Below are positions 20,042-23,685 of a stretch of DNA of 23,685 nt, in pieces. The position numbers were made by a program, and so were the translations under genes. The notes beneath the pieces were generated by a model that saw only the letters and a list, made by a program, of their open reading frames with translations, ran no database searches and was not told where the DNA came from. This DNA comes from a virus: positions 1 to 23,685 of the IMG/VR virus record IMGVR_UViG_3300032331_002256. One strand, written 5' to 3'. The number at the start of each line of letters is the position of its first letter. Within the stretch, counting starts at the first letter, position 1.

Positions 20042-21748
20042 ATGACGATGTTGTCAACAAAAAACATTATGAGTAATAATCGCAAGTATAAGGAAATAAA
20101 CACGGCAGGCACCAACATTCAAAAGTTATATGGCATTCTCCATTATGATGAAGGTGTTGATATTACCACTCTTGAGGGAAAAGAAGTAAAACGGGCTCAA
20201 TTTACCCTTCAACAAATCAAAGATCTGTTTGAAGACAACAAGTTTGATTTTCCCGAAGAGTATCAACGTGGTCAGGTTACCACATGGCGATCTTTTGGTC
20301 GTCAATGGGTCACAACCCTTTTTAGTCAAGATGGATTTGAACATTTTGACAAACTTCACTTTCGTGAAATCAGAAAGAAAAACTCCAATAGCGTTCGTTA
20401 TCAAGTGGTTGAAGGCGGTCAACGACTGAGAGCCATCAACGATTTCTTTTTCAAACACTCGAAGGATTATCGTTTCCACGAAGGTTTTTATGTCAAGACC
20501 GACAGCGGAGCCATTTTGAACTTCGGAGGATTCACTTGGGATAAACTTCTTAGTCTCAGTGAGTATGATGTGGAATTGGATAGATACCTCACAAAGGTTC
20601 TTTCACGAGCATTTGATGTGTCTGTATATCGAAATTATACTTTATCCGAAATTGCAGACATCTTTTGTAAGATCAACAAAAAGACTCCTCTCAACGATCA
20701 AGAACTTCGTACAGCAATCGGCGGTGAATGTTCTTACGCTGTTCGTAAACTGTCACGCCATGATGCTGAACCTTGTAAGTTTGGTGCATACAAACTTCAT
20801 AAGATGTTTGAGGTATATGAAACGAAAAACGGATATCGTGGCAGTTGGATGGGAATAAAGCCTGCTCGATACGAGTTTGAGGCAACTCTTTCCACGTTTA
20901 TGTTGTTTGAGGAGACATATGCCACCAACAACTCGTTTAACGTCAATAATGAGAACCTTCGAAAAATGTATGAACGTCACTCATACACCGAGTATGGTGA
21001 TCGAAACGATCCTGAGTTTTTGCATGATGATGTAAAGATTGAAGAGTTTAAAAACGCCACTAAGCCTCTCACCAAACTTATCAACAAAGTGTTGTCCCGA
21101 TTTGATACGATCTATCAAATGGTTGATGTGTGTGGATTTACACACAATTCAAAACAAATTCTCACCAAGGGCAATTTGTTTGTTTTGTATGGAATTCTCT
21201 ATCACATTGATACATATTTTCCAGAGTACAATGTGAGTTACGACGCTCGTAAGTTCTATATGTGGTTCTGGAAGAAACACAGTGCGATGTGTAAAACGAC
21301 CGAGGCTGGAACGGGTAAAGTTATTGAATCGAACTATGCTTTGAAAGCTCGTAAGGCACATCGAGAGAAGTCTGAAATCGAAGAGTTGTTTTCGTATTGG
21401 AAGAACATTTTCAGTACCATTACCGAAAATGAAATTGCTGATGCCGGAATTATTCTCAAAGACAAAAAGCGGGTGATTTCCGACGTTGAAGCTCAAACTC
21501 TGTATGCCCAACAAAATGGTAAAGACATAATCACTGGTCAAGACATGCCAGTTGAAGTTCTTCAGAAGGGTCATATCGTGGCACACTCAAAAGGTGGACC
21601 GTCAACGATTGAAAACGCCGTCTTGATCAACAAATTCGATAATCTCCGTCAAGGATCATTAGACTTCAATAACTTTTTTGAAGTTCCCGATTCAGAAGAT
21701 GATGACGAAGATCTTGAAGAAGAGGATCTCCAAGAAGAAGAACAGTAA
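20042..21748 (+). CDS. DUF262-HNH protein (GmrSD/SspE-like endonuclease)
   Basis: 568 residues from ATG 20042; ATG 20069 (559 residues, MSNNRKYKEIN) is equally plausible. The N-terminal DUF262 domain shows EEYQRGQVTTW (72-82) and YQVVEGGQRLRAINDFF (120-136); the usual DGQQR motif reads EGGQR here. A long helical middle follows, then a C-terminal HNH nuclease: GHIVAHSKGG (510-519), ENAVLI, FDNLRQG, with H511, H515 and N525/N534 as likely catalytic and metal residues and no zinc cysteines. An acidic tail (SEDDDEDLEEED) ends it. The pairing is that of type IV-like restriction enzymes that sense modified DNA or phosphorothioation. In a phage it may attack competing phages or host DNA. Confidence 0.85.
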   Translation: MTMLSTKNIMSNNRKYKEINTAGTNIQKLYGILHYDEGVDITTLEGKEVKRAQFTLQQIKDLFEDNKFDFPEEYQRGQVTTWRSFGRQWVTTLFSQDGFEHFDKLHFREIRKKNSNSVRYQVVEGGQRLRAINDFFFKHSKDYRFHEGFYVKTDSGAILNFGGFTWDKLLSLSEYDVELDRYLTKVLSRAFDVSVYRNYTLSEIADIFCKINKKTPLNDQELRTAIGGECSYAVRKLSRHDAEPCKFGAYKLHKMFEVYETKNGYRGSWMGIKPARYEFEATLSTFMLFEETYATNNSFNVNNENLRKMYERHSYTEYGDRNDPEFLHDDVKIEEFKNATKPLTKLINKVLSRFDTIYQMVDVCGFTHNSKQILTKGNLFVLYGILYHIDTYFPEYNVSYDARKFYMWFWKKHSAMCKTTEAGTGKVIESNYALKARKAHREKSEIEELFSYWKNIFSTITENEIADAGIILKDKKRVISDVEAQTLYAQQNGKDIITGQDMPVEVLQKGHIVAHSKGGPSTIENAVLINKFDNLRQGSLDFNNFFEVPDSEDDDEDLEEEDLQEEEQ

Positions 21749-21752
21749 AGCC

Positions 21753-21782
21753 AAAGCCCGTTGACAACAACGGGCTTTTTTC
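21753..21782 (+). terminator. Rho-independent terminator
   Basis: 11-bp stem AAAGCCCGTTG (21753-21763) / CAACGGGCTTT (21768-21778), 4-base loop, then a T-run to 21782, just after the DUF262-HNH stop. Confidence 0.93.
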
Positions 21783-21794
21783 TGCATTATTCCA

Positions 21795-21822
21795 TTGACT
21801 TTCTTTAACAAGGTGGTACAGT
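21795..21822 (+). promoter_or_regulatory. Promoter for the rIIA-like gene
   Basis: TTGACT (21795-21800), 16-base spacer ending AAGGTGG, TACAGT (21817-21822). The predicted start leaves a leader of about 22 bases before the ATG at 21851, without a Shine-Dalgarno motif. Confidence 0.75.
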
Positions 21823-21850
21823 GGTATTGTAATCTAAATCAAACACATAA

Positions 21851-23685
21851 ATGAAGACCATCGAAAGTAATCGTATCCTTCAAGAGTCGAATCCGTTTAC
21901 CAGCTATCAGTTTGGTATTCGTAATGAAGACCTTCCTCACATTTTTGGAGTGCTTCGCAATCAGATGTACTCTGACAAGATCCTCGCTGTTATTCGTGAA
22001 TACAGCACCAACGCATATGACGCACACGTCGTTGCTGGTATCAAGGATTCTCCTATCTTCATCACTCTTCCGTCTGCTCTGTTTCCTGAGTTTCGAGTTC
22101 GTGACTACGGATTTGGTATGAGCGAAGATCAAGTGAAAGACATTTATGCTTGGTATGGCAACAGCACCAAACGAAACGACAATAATACTGTGGGACAGCT
22201 TGGATTTGGTTCCAAGAGCGCATTTGCATACGGCGACAACTTTGTAGTCACCAGTTACCACGACGGCAAGAAAACCATTTACAACGCCGTTATTGATCCT
22301 TCCAAGAAAGGAAAGATCAGCAAACTTCATGAGGAACCCATGTCGAAGGATGATCTTACTGGCATTGAAATCACCGTGCCGGTAAAACCCTCTGACTTCG
22401 GTTTGTTTGTTCAAAAGGCACGTAATTTCTACGCATATTGGGATATTATGCCTCGTTTTGCTGGCTATGACAAAAACACTTTTTGTGCCCGACCCAATGT
22501 TGTAATCGAATCAGATACATGGAGCATTACGGGTGATTTGGGTGGAATTTCAACGTCTCGTATTTTTGCTTTGATGGGCAATGTTGTGTATCCTATCAAC
22601 TTCGAGATTTTGTCTGAAAAGTCCGGCGTTGACACATCAGATGTTGTTGTTGTAAACAACATTACGTTGTTGAAGAATTTCCTAGGTCGTAACTATAATA
22701 ATCTGATTATCAAGTTCAAGATCGGAGATCTGGAAATCAGTTCGAGTCGTGAGAGTCTTCAATATAGTGATCATACCCTTAAAAACATTTATGCTCGAAT
22801 CAATTGTGTAATTGATCATATCAAACAGAGTGTTCATGAAAAGTTTCATGTATGTAAAAGCATGTGGGACGCAAAGCTTTTGTACCATGAATACTTTGAG
22901 AACTATGGAAGCAAATTTTATGGAATGGAAAGTCAAATTGGCAATGTAAAATGGAATGGTGTTTATGTAAATTCTTCTCATTTTCTTGGCTTCCAACGTT
23001 GGTGTAACGTCAACGGACATATTGATGATGCAACATACGACTCTTTTGTTAGAAAAGGTATTGCTGAAGGTCAATATGACAGTGTATTGACTACGGGACG
23101 GTGGCGTAACAACGGATGGCGTCTTCGTAGTTGTACTTTGCACGAAAGTCCTGATATTGCGGCGAGTCATTCGTCTGTGTTTATCGTGAACGATATTCCA
23201 AAAGTGTCTTTGCTTACCAAGTGTATTCAACAGATTTTGCAAAATAAATCTAGTCACAATGTGAGCCGTGTATACATTCTTCAATTCAAGAAAGATGGAT
23301 TGAAGGACGAATTCATCAAACACTATAACCTTGAAGGATGTCCGATGTATTATGTCTCGGAAGTGTTTGACGAGGTTCGTGAAAAAAACAAGCGTGTTCG
23401 TAAACCCACATCTGAGTTGTCTTCTGTTAAGACCGTTGACCTTGGAAGAACGTTTCTATCAAGATCAACTTGGTATGACAATCAGGTTGATTTGGCACAG
23501 GAAAAGGGATATTATGTTCCGATTGAGTTCAATGAACCTGTTCACGATACTCGTCGAATTGAATTTGAAGACATCAAGTCTATGCTTACCATTGTAAATA
23601 AAATGTCAGGTAATCATGTCACACCAAACATTTGTCTTTATGGATTCAATGCCAGGATTCTATCGTCACGGTCTTTTAAGAACAA
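21851..23685 (+). CDS. rIIA: rIIA-like GHKL ATPase, incomplete at the right edge
   Basis: An open frame of at least 611 residues runs off the window without a stop. The N-terminal Bergerat ATPase fold is clear: N-box REYSTNAYDAH (49-59), G1 box RDYGFGMS (84-91), G2 box GQLGFGSKSAFAYGD (115-129), then the ISSSRESLQYSD segment typical of phage rIIA and other GHKL proteins. In T4, rIIA is a membrane-associated early protein that protects against exclusion by prophage RexAB; its molecular role is still unclear. rIIB is usually next, so it may lie just beyond the edge. It has its own promoter after a terminator. The long minus-strand frames over it are shadows. Confidence 0.9.
   Translation, partial: MKTIESNRILQESNPFTSYQFGIRNEDLPHIFGVLRNQMYSDKILAVIREYSTNAYDAHVVAGIKDSPIFITLPSALFPEFRVRDYGFGMSEDQVKDIYAWYGNSTKRNDNNTVGQLGFGSKSAFAYGDNFVVTSYHDGKKTIYNAVIDPSKKGKISKLHEEPMSKDDLTGIEITVPVKPSDFGLFVQKARNFYAYWDIMPRFAGYDKNTFCARPNVVIESDTWSITGDLGGISTSRIFALMGNVVYPINFEILSEKSGVDTSDVVVVNNITLLKNFLGRNYNNLIIKFKIGDLEISSSRESLQYSDHTLKNIYARINCVIDHIKQSVHEKFHVCKSMWDAKLLYHEYFENYGSKFYGMESQIGNVKWNGVYVNSSHFLGFQRWCNVNGHIDDATYDSFVRKGIAEGQYDSVLTTGRWRNNGWRLRSCTLHESPDIAASHSSVFIVNDIPKVSLLTKCIQQILQNKSSHNVSRVYILQFKKDGLKDEFIKHYNLEGCPMYYVSEVFDEVREKNKRVRKPTSELSSVKTVDLGRTFLSRSTWYDNQVDLAQEKGYYVPIEFNEPVHDTRRIEFEDIKSMLTIVNKMSGNHVTPNICLYGFNARILSSRSFKN

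Noticed and set aside
21839-22414. Long minus-strand frame (191 residues) over the rIIA-like gene
   Set aside because: The plus strand here carries an uninterrupted GHKL ATPase with all its boxes; the opposite frame has no recognisable domain or own signals.
22682-23323. Long minus-strand frame (213 residues)
   Set aside because: Shadow of the rIIA-like gene, which continues open to the window edge on the plus strand.
1-23685. tRNA genes, CRISPR array, insertion sequence or attachment site
   Set aside because: No cloverleaf with TTCGANTC-type arm, no regularly spaced repeats, no transposase or integrase, and no flanking inverted repeats were seen by eye; a tRNAscan or repeat search would be decisive.

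Overview
The window looks like part of the genome of a large tailed, probably lytic, bacteriophage. About 47 densely packed genes lie almost entirely on the plus strand, and many neighbours overlap by ATGA or are separated by 3-4 bases. Most products are small hypotheticals, mixed with phage-typical enzymes: T4-type RNA ligase 1, an rIIA-like GHKL ATPase, PTH2, a DUF3307 membrane protein, NAMPT and PRPP-synthetase-like enzymes, Nudix and macro-domain proteins, glycosyltransferases, and a DUF262-HNH protein. No structural, terminase or DNA-polymerase gene is visible, so this is an accessory / host-takeover region. Two proteins look borrowed from a Gram-negative host: a GspH-like pseudopilin and a secreted proline-rich EF-hand protein of a kind I associate with Verrucomicrobiota/Planctomycetota. 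That host assignment is inference only.

Layout. (1) 1-4941: 3' end of a NAMPT/NadV-type gene, coiled-coil and small membrane proteins, a PTH2 peptidyl-tRNA hydrolase, and a PRPP-synthetase-like enzyme. (2) 4978-8815: small hypotheticals, Nudix hydrolase, HExxH metallopeptidase, a HAD-like phosphatase, a nucleoside deoxyribosyltransferase-like protein and a calcineurin-like phosphoesterase, closed by a strong terminator. (3) 8895-13552: two small genes, a 2-oxoglutarate/Fe(II) oxygenase-like protein, two GT2 glycosyltransferases, a Poa1/ALC1-like macro domain, a GspH-like pseudopilin and a small membrane protein. (4) 13565-18076: DUF3307 and a run of small conserved-phage-type hypotheticals. 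(5) 18117-19211: RNA ligase, ending in a bidirectional terminator that faces a lone minus-strand EF-hand gene (19253-19573). (6) 19709-23685: a small basic protein, the DUF262-HNH protein, a terminator, and a rIIA-like gene running off the end.

How the genes may work together. The NAMPT-type and PRPP-synthetase-type proteins are the pair expected either for NMN salvage or for the two-step NAD+ reconstitution pathway (NARP1: ADP-ribose to ADPR-pyrophosphate to NAD+) that phages use against NAD-depleting defences. A macro domain of the ADP-ribose-1''-phosphatase type and a Nudix hydrolase in the same window could handle side products. The RNA ligase and PTH2 fit tRNA repair and rescue. The rIIA-like protein fits anti-exclusion.

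Expression signals are distinctive. About ten sigma70-like promoters share TTGAC(T/A), a 15-17 base spacer often carrying TAAA and GTGG, and a TAnnnT -10. At seven or eight of them the -10 ends only 6-9 bases before the ATG, predicting leaderless mRNAs. Most other genes have no Shine-Dalgarno motif and start in an AT-rich ...(A)TATG context. No tRNA gene, CRISPR array or insertion sequence was seen, and no gene-free stretch exceeds 300 bases.
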